Positions 1-13,991 of a stretch of DNA of 64,000 nt are shown piece by piece. The translations under genes and the position numbers were made by a program. Below the pieces are notes generated by a model, which worked only from the letters and a program-made list of their open reading frames with translations, ran no database searches and was not told where the DNA came from. Every line of letters begins with the position of its first letter. Within the stretch, counting starts at the first letter, position 1. This stretch comes from Brasenia schreberi (lineage: Eukaryota > Streptophyta > Magnoliopsida > Nymphaeales > Cabombaceae): NCBI GenBank assembly GCA_036023115.1, contig JAYKKT010000059.1:9435001-9499000 (forward strand), in the 5' to 3' direction.

Positions 1-1123
1 TTTGGGCCATCGGTAGTTCCGTGTGAAACCACCCAGGGGCAAATCCCCTGCTTCTGGAGAAGGGATCCTCCAATGACCTAGATGTAACTTGGTTCTGTAG
101 TTGCCACGATATCGTGGTAACAAACTGTGTATGTTAACACCGACTGGTTAATGCAAATCTTCCGCCTTCTGTTTGACCTGCATCGATCTACTTATAATGC
201 AACTTAGTTTAGCTACATATGTGTTTGCTGTTTATACATAGAATAAATTGATGGATGTATATGCTTGTTTATATCAATAACAACCCTTTTACTGTATCTG
301 TTCTTGCATCTCTGATAAAACACAAGGTGTTCAGGGAAGGGTAATGCACAACTTCATACTCAACATCCTTCAATGCTTATGACCCGGATCACTCATCTTT
401 GTAATTAGGACTGATAAACGGACCAAGCTGCTTGTAGAGTTGATCGGTTTGTGATCTGAGCCGAGTTGAACATAAGCAGCGTGTATTTGGCTCAGATTTG
501 CTTGTGAACCTCACCAAAATGCGAGCTGATGGTGAACTGTTTGTCTCATTGTAAACTCGTATGAACCTCCTCTGAACTCTTGGATTCTTAAGGGTTGTAA
601 CAGAATATTTACAGCTGAAATGTACGTTCTCCTCTACGCAATATGAGAGAATCGTTTTTGACATGAGCAGGAAGCGCAAATGAGTTCCGACTCGACTCAT
701 CATTTTTAAAACTCAGCTTGCAATGAGATAACGAATAAATCATTAACATGCGCTATCGAAGAGGAAAACATAAGGTAGATACAGATTTTGAACCCATCCT
801 CCATTCGCAGATAGAACCCCAAGCTGAATTAATTAAAGAACACAGCTGCATTGGTCTCAAACTTCTCAAGGTTGTCTGCACACAGAGCCATGATTCTCCT
901 AAGCAGGTATAGAATCAAAAGTACATTAGATTGAACGTAATTACTTCCATTCTCATGGGTCTGCATTTCTGGTAGGTTTCCACCCAACCCCAGCTTGCCA
1001 ATTACAAGAAAAAGAAAAGAAGAGAAAAGCTCTCAAATTGTTCATTTAGTTGGTCACAGATTAGAAAAGCATCATACTGGAAGGCAAAATGAAGAACCAA
1101 GTTCTAGCCTCATCCCCGTATGA
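1..1123. other. 3' flank of the cyclophilin gene
   Basis: No gene recognised. The segment next to 1124 is the expected 3' untranslated region of the minus-strand cyclophilin gene. A short open stretch at about 840-905 on the minus strand has no family resemblance I can name. Confidence 0.4.
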
Positions 1124-4100
1124 TCAATCTTCGACTGTTGTTCTCAATATTTTCACGTCATGAACAGGCCTGATGAGAATGAACAGCAGAAGTTAATATT
1201 CAACAGAAATCAGAAGATTCATCTGTTGCATTAGATTAGATGCATGCACCATTTTATGCATAATTAATACAGAAAACAAGAAGCACCACAATATTTTGTC
1301 CTATCTTTTGATAAATCGGAGAAAGCCTTTCGAGAGGTTGGAGTAACCCAGCATAAAACTCTAATATTAGGGCCTTGACCTCCTAGGCCTATGCTTGTTG
1401 GCTTGTGCAGTACACTTCCTATCTAGCAACCAGAGAGGCTCGTTCCACAGTTCCACTATGCTGAACCCCCTTTGGGTCTCACAAACAAATAATTAGTTAT
1501 CAACGAAATCCAGCTTGCTGTATGTCTGTCCTCAATGGCTGGTTTTACTTTTTGGGGTATCCTTATCATAGGCGTACTTAGTTGAACCGAGTTTAGGTCT
1601 TCTGCACTAATACTAGGACCTAGACATGGCCGGTTCCTAACCAGCAGGGCTGTTTCAACTAGAACCGAACCGGGTCAGGACTAGCTTAACCCAGAACTAG
1701 TGAAACCAGAACTGGTTAAACTGGCAGTCCCAAACTATCGGTTTCTATATTTTCTAAAAGTTTTTCTTATATTTTTTTTTTTTAATAAAATTACCAGAAC
1801 CCATCCCGGGACCATAATCCAAACCCACGCCACGCAGTTCGGTTACAATCCCAGGTTCCAGGCTAACTGGAACCGGTGGTTTTAAACCGCACACGTCTGC
1901 TAGGACCTCCTTTGGGGCACACAAGCAAATAGCCAGAAATTGTACTATGACAGTCTTGTAATAAATTTTTGTATAGGATCCATGAGGATCTTTCTTTTAG
2001 AGGAATCCCTATTGAAGGCATTTTTCTAGGTTGTCACTGGGAAAGCATCCCTACAAGCAGAACTGTTTGGCTAAGGGGCACTATTTCGTGGCTGATCTAT
2101 TTCTGCAAAATATTAACAAAATCATATCTGAATCCCATCAAATCAGCTTGCCAGCCTATTCATGCTAAGTGAAATATGTGAAGTGACTGACCACCATACG
2201 TACTCAGGTGTTCTTTCTATGAACATCATGACTTCTCAATTGATTGGGTCACCTTCCGAGGGGTCGGAATAAAATCTTTAATACAATCTTCTTGTCATGT
2301 AATTGTAAAGAACATCAGTGTACTATGCGTTGACACAACATAAGCTTCCTGTTGGTAAGACTCAAAATGTTGTGAAAGGCATATTCATCACAAAAGAAAA
2401 AACAAGTTCAAGGTCTGTATCAGTATGGAACATAACTAATTACTGATGACATAATCCTAAAGGTAAACTTTCTTTGGGGGTAAGAAAGAAGAACATGACA
2501 AATGCTGTAAACCTTTGTGGCATGAAGAAGCCCTTGTATCCAATGGAAACCCACTTACTCTCTTGCATTAAATTTCTTAACTTCCATTAAGATGAATTTC
2601 TCTCATCTTTCTGTGCCAAATAAGCAATATGAATCGAACATGTGGAATCTTATTAATTCGATATTATTCCGAATGACTAATATTTCTAGTTTCTCAAGAA
2701 AAAATGTATTTAATATGGTAAGTCATTAAACTAGATATTACACCATATTCTGGTATTGTTCGCATTACCCATACAGCAACTCTCCTAGCGCCATACTATG
2801 CACTGGGAAAAAGGGAAAGATGTTGAAATATTCTACTATGGATTTAGTGCTGACGTTGCAACTCCAGTCATATTGCAAAGCTTACTAAACCAAAGATGGT
2901 GGCAAAGAAATATCAGTTTTTGCATCCACGGTATCATTGACCTCGGTTCTTGTGCCCACCTTAACTGTATTGACCATCTAAATTAACAGACCTTTTATCC
3001 TGTGCAACACTTGAAGGACTGACCTCTTTTGCATTATTATAGTTCATTATCCTAATGAATATCAATGCTCTCTGGCCTCATTCTCCTATAATTTGTTGAG
3101 ATGTTCGAAAGCTAAAGAGAAAGCAGAAGGATATGATGCAGCTACATGCGACAAGTTAGGGATCACCATTTGCAATCAGGCATAATACAACTTCAGAAGT
3201 GACATTACTTTTTATTTTGCTATACCCAACTTGGATAGTGCTCAGGCCACTTTTTGCTGCCGCCATTACATATTTCATTTGCACAGCATGATTCACCTTC
3301 TTCAAGGTAGCATAATTGGAGCTTCTACTCTGGTGGTTGTGATGTGAAGAATTGCAAAGAACTAAAAGCAGGGGACAGAGCCATTCTTTACGAAGTTTCC
3401 AGTATACGACTACTTACAAAGTAAGCAAGGGAGTATCTTTGTTAGGTACACGAGGATGTAAAATGTGCAGCAACAGTTGGGCAAATTTAGTGACAGTATT
3501 TTTTACTTGAAAAAGAGGCACATTCCTTTGCCTTAGTGAAAAATAAATATTCTAATGTATTAATTGGTTGGTAGCATGAGTAACAATTTTTGGGGGAAAG
3601 GGTGAAACAGTTTTAATAAAGGGTTGTGAGCATTCGGTAATGGAAGTGTTCCAATTGTCACGTACAACAAGACCACGGACCTCTTCAAATTGCTTAACAC
3701 TAAAGTTCTCGTTCATTATTTTCATAAATATTTCCCTCCATTCTCTCCTTTCTTATCTTATGCTGAGAATGATGTTAAAATCTCATTCTATGAGAGGACA
3801 AGTGATGCTTGGTCTTCTCCCATCCTCCTTCACACCATATGTCAAATTTTCATAGTCATGGTTCCAGATGAGTTTTTGCAGTGTTCCTTTTATGCACTCT
3901 AAAGGAAAATCATACAAAAAAACTACTATTTCTACGCTTTTGTTTTTTTCCATATAAAAGTTTTAGAAAATTTCCAATATTTTCCAAACAAACACCACTT
4001 TGAGAAATGCACCAAACGTAAAACCACACGAGACATTGCTGTGTTCGCTGCAGACCTGAATGAGACATCTGGAACAACAGCAGCAAAGAGCATCTTGCCG

Positions 4101-7100
4101 GAAAGGACAACAACAAACAACAACAACAACAACTAAGCCTTTTCCCATACTAGACGGGGTCGGCTACATGGATTCTTTGTTTCCACAGATCCCTATCGTG
4201 TGCCATGTTAGCAGTTAACTCCCAATAAACTAGATCATTCTTTATTGTTTCTTTCCAACACTTTTGTGGTCGTCCTCTACCTCTTTTAATACTTTCCAAA
4301 TTTAGTTTTTCTAACCTTCTTACAGGTTCTTCTTTTGATCTTCTTTCTATATGTCCAAACCATCTTAAACGATGTTCTCTCATTTTATCCTCTATTGGTG
4401 CCACTCCTAATTTGTTTCTAATAACCTCATTATGTATACGGTCTTTTCTTGTATGACCACTCATCCATCTCAACATCTTCATTTCTGTCACAGACATCTT
4501 TTGTACATGTTGATGATTAACTGCCCAACACTCAGAACCATAAAACATGGCAGGCCTAGTTGCTGCTCTATAATATTTACCTTTTAATTTTAATGGTATC
4601 TTCTTATCACAAAGAATACCTGATGCTCCTCTCCATTTTAACCAACCAGCATTAATTCTATGTGTAACATCTCCATCAATTCTTCCATCACTTTGAAAAA
4701 TTGGCCCTAGGTATTTAAAACTTTCCTTTTGGGGAATGCAATGTGTGCCAATTTTAATTTCTATGTCCTCTGAAGTAGCCAAATGATCAAACTTACATTC
4801 CATATATTCTGTCTTTGTTCTACTAAGTCGGAGGCCTTTGTTTTCTAATGTTTCTCTCCATAGTTCCAATTTTCTATTAACTTTTTCCTTAGACTCCTCC
4901 ACTAATACAATGTCATCTGCAAATAACATACACCAAGGTACTTCATCTTGAATATGTTTTGTTAACTCATCCATCACCATTATAAATAAGTATGGACTTA
5001 AAGTTGATCCTTGATGTAACTCAATATTAACTTCAAAGAAGTCTGTCGTTCCTTCATGAGTACTCACACATGTTTTTGCACCATCATACATGTCTCTTAT
5101 AAGGTTAATATATGTCAATGGGATACCTCTTTTTTTCAAAGTTCTCCAAAGAACCTCCCTCGGTACCCTATCATAAGCTTTTTCTAGATCAATAAATATC
5201 ATGTGAAGGTCTTTCTTTTTTGCTCTAAAATGTTCCATAAGACGTCTCAGAAGGTGAATCGCTTCAATAGTAGATCTACTTGGCATAAATCCAAATTGGT
5301 TCTCTGTTGTACTTGATACTTGTCTTAACCTACGTTCGATAATTCTTTCTCATAATTTCATAGTATGACTCATTAACTTGATACCTCGATAATTCACAAA
5401 ATTTTGAATGTCTCCCTTGTTCTTATATACGGGTATAAGTGTACTTGCTCTCCATTCCTCGGGCATCTTTTGGTTTTTCCATATTTCATTAAATAGTCTA
5501 GTGAGCCAAGTGATTCCTATTTCTCCTAGTATTTTCCAAACTTCTATAGGAATATTATCTGGTCCTACCGATTTACCACTCTTCATATGTTTAAGAGCCT
5601 CTTTGACTTCATTCTTTTGAATACGTCGGTAGAAATTGTGGTTTATATACTTTTCTGACTTGGCTAAATCTCCTAAACTAATACTAACATCTTTATTTTC
5701 ATTAAAAAGATTATAAAAATAGTTTTTCCATCTATTTCTTATATCATCATTTGCCACTAGAATTTTTTCATCCTCGTCTTTTATGCATCTAACAAAATTT
5801 AGATCTTTAGTTTTCTTATCTCTAGCCCTAGCTATCCTAAAAATATCTCTTTCACCCTCTTTTGAGTTGAGTTTTTTATAAGTCCTCCCAAATCTTAGCT
5901 TTTGCTTCACTAACGGCCTTTTTTGCTTCCTTCTTTGCTTTCTTATAAGCTTCTAAAGTTTCACTAGTTTTCTTAGCGTAATGTAATTTGTAACATGCCC
6001 TCTTTGCCTTGATTTTATTTTGTACTATTTCACTCCACCACCAAGCTTCTTTTTGTGCCGGTACACCTCCCTTAGATACCCCTAACACATCTTTCGCCAC
6101 TTTCCTAATATGTATAGCCATATTGTTCCACATATCACAGGGTGTGCCAACATAATTCCAAACATCTCCTTGAAGGACTTTCTGTTTAAATATACCTTCT
6201 TTCTCGCTTTTGAGGTTCCACCATTTAGTCCGAATAGCTCGATGCACTCTTTTCTTCTTTGTCCATTTTTTTATTTGTAAATCCATAACTAAAAGTCGAT
6301 GTTGGGTGGTTAAGCTTTCTCCTGGAATTACCTTACAATCTTTACAACACGCTCTATCTTTTTTACAATCTTGCCGGAAAGGACATCCATCACAAATTCA
6401 GTCATTCAAATTCATTATTTACTTTGGTATATTTATGAATTACATAATCTAAAATAGAGAAATTTTAGACTATTTCTTCAAGACAAACTTTCCACGATAA
6501 ACAGGAATTATGAATGATACTTTCTCACCACGTCCAATATGCAGCTTAAGAAGAGATACTCATCATTCTGCTTTCTTCAAGTGTGTTAGTCAGTATCAGT
6601 TAATACACCAATTGGGGATGATGAGATTTCATCAAATTGATTTCTCAACGGCATTAAATTCTCAAAATTGGTTAGGCAAGCCTCTATCATTTTTCTCAAT
6701 AACATGGAACATGGACATAGACGTGGTTATCTTTTCTTGTTTGGACACATAAAACAGTAAACTGAATTTCATGAACTAATGCAATACTTGAAAGGATATT
6801 CAGACAAGATGCTGTTTATATTCTTCGATTTGGACAACGCTAAAATATGGCCAGTAAATGCAGATCGACATACCTATCATTTTTATCTGTCTGGACACTT
6901 CCAAGTCGCTTGACAATTTCCATTCCTTTGCAAACCCTACCAAAGATTGTATGTTTTCCTGCAACGAGTACAAGCTTGTATGACTGACATATGAAAAACC
7001 TACCAAAAATAACATGTCTCTTTCAGAAAAGACAAGCTTCCAGAGAATTTTGTTCCATAAACTAAAATATTGCCCAGCTGCTACAGTACAGGATTAAAAA

Positions 7101-8792
7101 TAGAAAATCAAATGAACAAGAGTAACAAACAAAAGCATCATGTACGAAAGCTAGAGAAGCATTAAGAAGGCATGTACCCCATGCAAGAAGCAAAACACGC
7201 TTCTATATTTGCTATAACTTAGTCTATAATGAGTAAATGAATGAAGAAGTCCTTTCTAACATCAAAGCCCCAGATCCATGAATCTGACCTCACTTATTGT
7301 GGGGTGAGGGCTTTCTTTTGGTTTTGGTTGGTGAAATGGCAATATTAAGTCTCGAAAAGTATGAATATGACATGGGCCATAGCAAATTGACAGCTCGGTG
7401 GTAAAAAAAGGTAGTGGTGCAATGACATCCAAGAGGTTTTGCTAATATAGCCAACCTTGAGAGAGTGTGTAATGACTCTATACGTGGTGCTCTTGCACCA
7501 AAGGTGAAACTGGTTTGACTACTTCATGATGGGCTGTCAAAGTGGATATTTACCTTCTCGTGGTTGTTAAACTGTAAAACTCTTTATCTTCATGTTGTTT
7601 CCAGAGGAACCATTATCATAACTCTTTGTAGTAACCAAAGCCGTAGATAATTCTTGACATGCATAGACCCAAATTCTGGTGAATTGTCATCAAGATTCAG
7701 ACGAGATAGCTATCTGTTATCAAATAATCCTTTACCTTCTTGGCAGAAAAATTTGAAGCTCATAGAGTTTCACTCATGCTAAGTACCATAAATTAAGTGC
7801 CATCGATCAAGAATCAAGATGACCTAATTGCTTTTTGAATAGGGAAAGTGTATCTATAGATTCTTTTTACTAAGTTCTAGCACCTCCCAAGGATCGCCTT
7901 GTCTGCTTCAGTGCAGTGCAGTCAAGCATAAAACTAACACCCGACATCTAAATTTTCGCCCAATCTCAGTGATGTAACGCCATCTTTATGTCAGTCTACT
8001 TTTGTATGGAGTGCTTGCATGTTAATTGGAACTCGGTGATGCAAAAAATTTACGTTTATAACGAAAAACAGTAAGTGGACAGGAATTGATAAATAGGAAG
8101 CACAAAGGTTACCATCCAACCAAGGGACGGGTGCCAAAGTAATGAAGAACTGACTCCCATTCGTGTTCGGACCCGCATTTGCCATCGACAAAATCCCAGC
8201 CCCCGTATGCTTGAGCTCCTTTCTTATCTCATCTTCAAACTTTGCACTTACACAGCAGAAAAGGAACCAAATGAGTGCGCGAGCACATACGTGCCTTTGT
8301 GCATGTGTGTGTGAGAGAGAGAGAGAGTCACCCGTAGATGGATTCTCCACCGCGACCTGTACCGGTCGGATCCCCACCTTGGACGACGAAATTCTGAACC
8401 ACCAAGTGAAAACAAACGGTTCGCAATAAGTGCTTTGGGGGAAAAGCGTCACGCGAACACACACAGACACACACACGAGAGAGAGAGAGAGGAAGACAAG
8501 AGAAAGAGAGAGAACCTTGATAATGCGGTGAAACTTGACGTTGTTGTAGTAACCTCGCCTCGACAATTCCAGGAAATTTCTGCATGTTTTCGGTGCATGC
8601 TTATGATACATCTGTTCGACAGAACCATCGATAAAATACTCTCATTTTAGATAGACTCATTTCTCAAATCACTGATACCAATTCAGAATTCAGACACACA
8701 CACACACACACAGATCTAACCTCGACGGTGATCGGACCCATTGAGGTTTCTAGAATGACTTGGGGAGCGCCTTCACCATCTTCCGACGCCAT
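1124..8792 (-). CDS. CYP18-2: Cyclophilin CYP18-2/PPIL1-type peptidyl-prolyl cis-trans isomerase, 6 exons
   Basis: Spliced coding exons on the minus strand, in order of translation: 8721-8792, 8516-8611, 8332-8393, 8113-8246, 6874-6958, 1124-1169. All junctions are GT/AG and in frame, giving 164 aa. The product is a single-domain cyclophilin that isomerises Xaa-Pro bonds. The PPIL1/CYP18-2 class is associated with the spliceosome (NineTeen-related/SKIP). It starts [12 protein letters not shown] and ends [13 protein letters not shown]. Catalytic positions are visible: Arg53 (FHRIIK), Phe58 and Gln61 (FVVQGGD), Asn100 (MANAG), Gln109 and Phe111 (SQFF), Trp119 and His124 (WLDGKH). They sit two residues before cyclophilin A numbering throughout. 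Asn57 replaces the Asp usual before the FxxQ motif. There is no signal peptide, so it is nuclear or cytosolic. The last intron (1170-6873) is swollen by an RTE LINE and a hAT-like element; the 46-nt last exon was found by its RPVHDVKIL motif. Confidence 0.95.
1621..1899. mobile_element. Non-autonomous hAT-like element with 8-bp target duplication
   Basis: A 279-bp segment rich in GGTTCC/AACCGG words, flanked by a perfect 8-bp direct repeat CTAGGACC (1613-1620 and 1900-1907). Its ends are imperfect inverted repeats: TAGACATGGCCGGTT at the left and the complement CAGACGTGTGCGGTT at the right (11 of 15 match). An 8-bp duplication with YAGAC-type ends is typical of the hAT superfamily. It has no coding capacity. 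It lies in the last intron of the cyclophilin gene. Related copies are at 14658-14935 and 56683-56997. Confidence 0.75.
4110..6367 (-). mobile_element. RTE-clade LINE copy A, 5'-truncated, 18-bp TSD
   Basis: Non-LTR retrotransposon on the minus strand, flanked by a perfect 18-bp duplication ATCTTGCCGGAAAGGACA (4092-4109 and 6368-6385). The 3' end is at the left and carries the short (TTG)n tail typical of RTE elements in place of poly(A). It is 5'-truncated within the 3' part of the endonuclease, so it keeps the linker, reverse transcriptase and C-terminal region. It is inserted in sense orientation in the last intron of the cyclophilin gene. Confidence 0.92.
4150..6286 (-). pseudogene. RTE LINE reverse transcriptase reading frame, lightly broken
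   Basis: Three consecutive open blocks (6286-5876, 5910-5350, 5286-4150) make up the linker, reverse transcriptase and C-terminal region of an RTE polyprotein. Visible motifs include [24 protein letters not shown] and the catalytic FADDIVL, then the RTE-typical [16 protein letters not shown] and [11 protein letters not shown]. Compared with copy B at 18609-19508, only two lesions separate the blocks. One is a 2-bp loss near 5880, where IWEDLYKKL becomes a frameshift. The other is a TGG-to-TGA type stop near 5350 after SHTMKL. The amino-terminal endonuclease is missing, so this copy could not move by itself. Confidence 0.88.
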
Positions 8793-10856
<2,064 letters not shown>

Positions 10857-13800
10857 ATGGCGGTGGATCCAAGGCAGATCCTGGCTGGTTTTCTGACCTT
10901 GACCATGTTTTTCATGCTCGGGAACATGATCAAAAGAGACCAGTTTGATTCCATTGAGGTGATAAACTTTACTCTTGTCTGGATTTTGTTTGGTACTTCC
11001 CTTTGCAGGTTTTCATATACGAGGTTGGTTTTGTTCTTTTTGTTGCTAGCAATGACGAGAGAAGTTGGAAAGTCGTTCAGTTGTAGCAAAATCTAGTGCT
11101 TAATTCTAGAAAACAAAAAACTAGTGATAATGACATTTAGTGATTACAATCCTGTTTTTCTGCTCCCTTACACCAAAATCTTTTGCTAAACTCTACCAGA
11201 AAAGAAGTGGCAATAGGCTGCAGTGCTGCGTGGAAAAGCAGAAATTCTGAGGTTGTGTTGGTTGTTTTGTTTAATTCATATGCCTGTTTTTGGTATCCAC
11301 TTATAGTGAAATATAGTTCTAAATTCCAGCAGCACAATCCAGTGGTAATGGGCTTCAGTGCTGCTTTGAGAAAGAGAAATCGCGAGGTTGGTGCCAGTTC
11401 CTTTCTGTGATTCATGTTGAGTAGAGAATATAGAACCCTTCTTTGGACTTATCTTACAGGGAACTCCAATGAATTCTTAAACTGGTTTAATGGTGTACGC
11501 TTTGCTAAGGTTTTTCGGATGCAGTGACTGTGATTCTGATGATAGCTCTGATTCTCTCCTTTGCATTTGTTTATCGTACACTGTGAGTGGACGATCTTGT
11601 ATGCCTGCCCTTGCGATTTGCTCTTGGTAGCTCAGCTTTTCAGCAATCTTGAGTGGTATGTTGGTTTCTGTTAATTATTAGTTCAGGATTCATGCTTCAG
11701 TTACTTGCATCTAATAATTTTATCTGATCTTGACCTGTTTCCTGCGTTCTCTGTTTTCATATTTTGGTTGGTTACACATGATTGAAGAATTAGAAGTTCC
11801 TCATGAAGTTATTTCAAAAGCAGACAAATCAAAACCAAAACTGAAGTCTTTTCCCACACTAAATGGGTTCAGCTACATGCTAATTCCTCATTGAGCTCGA
11901 GTGTATCATATTAACTTTTAACTTCAAAATCCTCATGAAGCTAATGAGGCATTTTACTTGTTGCAACTCTTTGCTTCAGCTTAATTCTCTATCCATAGTT
12001 TGGTGCATTTGTTCAGCATTTTGCATTTTGTTGGATTGTTTCTATTAACTTAGTGTGGAGAAAGGCTTGGTTGGGTTGGGTTTGTTATATGCTTAATTCT
12101 TTTGGCTTGTCTGTATGCTTTCTTTCTTCCATCTTTTATCATCACTTCCTTTTCATTGGTCTCATGGGAATGTGGTCTTACATTGCAGTGGAACTATCAT
12201 TTTGGTTGTCTGCTGATATTGTCTGACTATTTTCTCTTTTAAATGTGTTAAGGTGGAGCGCACTCGGGCTACTGTGGTTGCAGAGAGGAAGGTTGAGAAT
12301 AGGATTGAAGCCATAAGTGGTCCATGGAAGACAAATGATCCCAAATTAAGAAGATGCTGGAGCAAGCTCGAACCTAGTATTTTACTTTTTCTTTGCTCAT
12401 TTCTTCCAATATTTAGTTGATTTTGAGACTTGAAAAGAAGTAGCAGGTGCTGATTTTTGTTTTCCTTCTATTTTCTCGAGAAGGGAAGGCAAAAGGGTTT
12501 ATCACACTTACATTGGTAAATGGCCCGGACTACCATCTCTCTCAGGTAGCTTAAATTACTGAAATTGTTCTTCTCAAAGTTGAATAGTTTTATAGTATTT
12601 TAGTTGCAGCTGTAATCAGTCCCTTGGTTTATATTGTGTCTAAACTCACTCTGTTCAGTGAGCATGAACCAGGAGTCTGTAGTAGGTAAAGACTGAGTTG
12701 AACGTAATAATTTTTTGTTGGTAAATGGACCGCTTAACATCTTTTTGGTAACTCCTCTCAAGAAGAATACTGATTTTTTATGTATATTGGAAGTTAGCCT
12801 GGACTGTTTTTAGTAGGGAGCTGCATGGATTGGTTTTTTCCGAAATTCTGAGTTCCTTCAAGGTATTCTGCCCTTCTCATTTCATTCTTTCGTTGGATTC
12901 ATGTTTTTAAATCAGATTGCAGATGCAGTAGCTGTTGCTAGGTATCTGGGGGCAGTTTTGGTGATCCCTGATATCCAAGGAAGCAGTCCAGGTGAAAAGA
13001 GGTAACTATTTATTTGTTTAGAAAATGATGTTTTGGTATATGTAGATTTATTTTCTTCGCAACTCAAGTATTGCACTACTAGTAGTCCCCAAAAAGAGTG
13101 AGCCTGTTCAGTATTGCTTGATATTGTTGAACCCAAATTTCATAACTTTGGGTAAATTTTCTTTAGTCATGTGTCAGGTAAGAGCAAATCACTTAGAGTT
13201 TCTCCAAGGTTGATACAAGTTATTTTCCAGTAAATTCTGAAATTTACTTCAGGTGGAGTTGGAAAAGCTCAAGCGAAATTGTTTGATTCCAGTATCCTTA
13301 CTTATGGATGGGCGTCTAGAATGAAAACTAACTTTGGTAAAGTAAACAAGTGAATGTCCGATATACCCCAGGCATATATGTGTTTATTGGAAGAAAGATA
13401 GACATTTAACTGACTGCTTCTCCAAATGTTCAGACCACTTTAAGTGTCTCTCTTTGTTTTATCTTTTATTGGTGCTACAACTTTTTCTTAATAAATTCAC
13501 TTACTATAGGGTCTTTCCTTATATAGACACATATTCATCTTAACATCTTCATTCTTTCCACAATCGTATGCCTGACATGCCAATGGTTGACAGTTCAGTC
13601 CTCGGCACGAATAATCATTGTTGGTCTTACCGCTGTCTTAATAATATTTTTCTCTTAATTTGAGGAGAATCTTTCTTGTCACAAAGAACATCTTATGCAC
13701 TGCGTATTAGACAACCAGCATTCATGTGGTGTGACATCTTCACTAGTTCTCTTATCTTGCAGAAGCATTGACCGTAAGTAATTGAATTGTTTCTTCTGGG

Positions 13801-13927
13801 AATTGACTGTGTTACCAGTTTTAAATTCTATATCGTTTGTCTTCCAAAATATTGAGGTCCCAATCATATGTTACTTATTTGTTCTACTAAGTTAAAAGGC
13901 CTCAAATGAAATGTCTTCTGCAAATCA

Positions 13928-13991
<64 letters not shown>

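Noticed and set aside
840..905. Short minus-strand open stretch (RIMALCADNLEKFETNA) after a possible splice acceptor
   Set aside because: The true cyclophilin last exon is at 1124-1169 and ends in a stop, and this piece matches no family I know.
8163..8650. Open frames overlapping cyclophilin exons 2-4 on both strands
   Set aside because: They are shadows of the cyclophilin exons and of GA/CA-rich intron sequence. Only the spliced minus-strand frame matches a known family.
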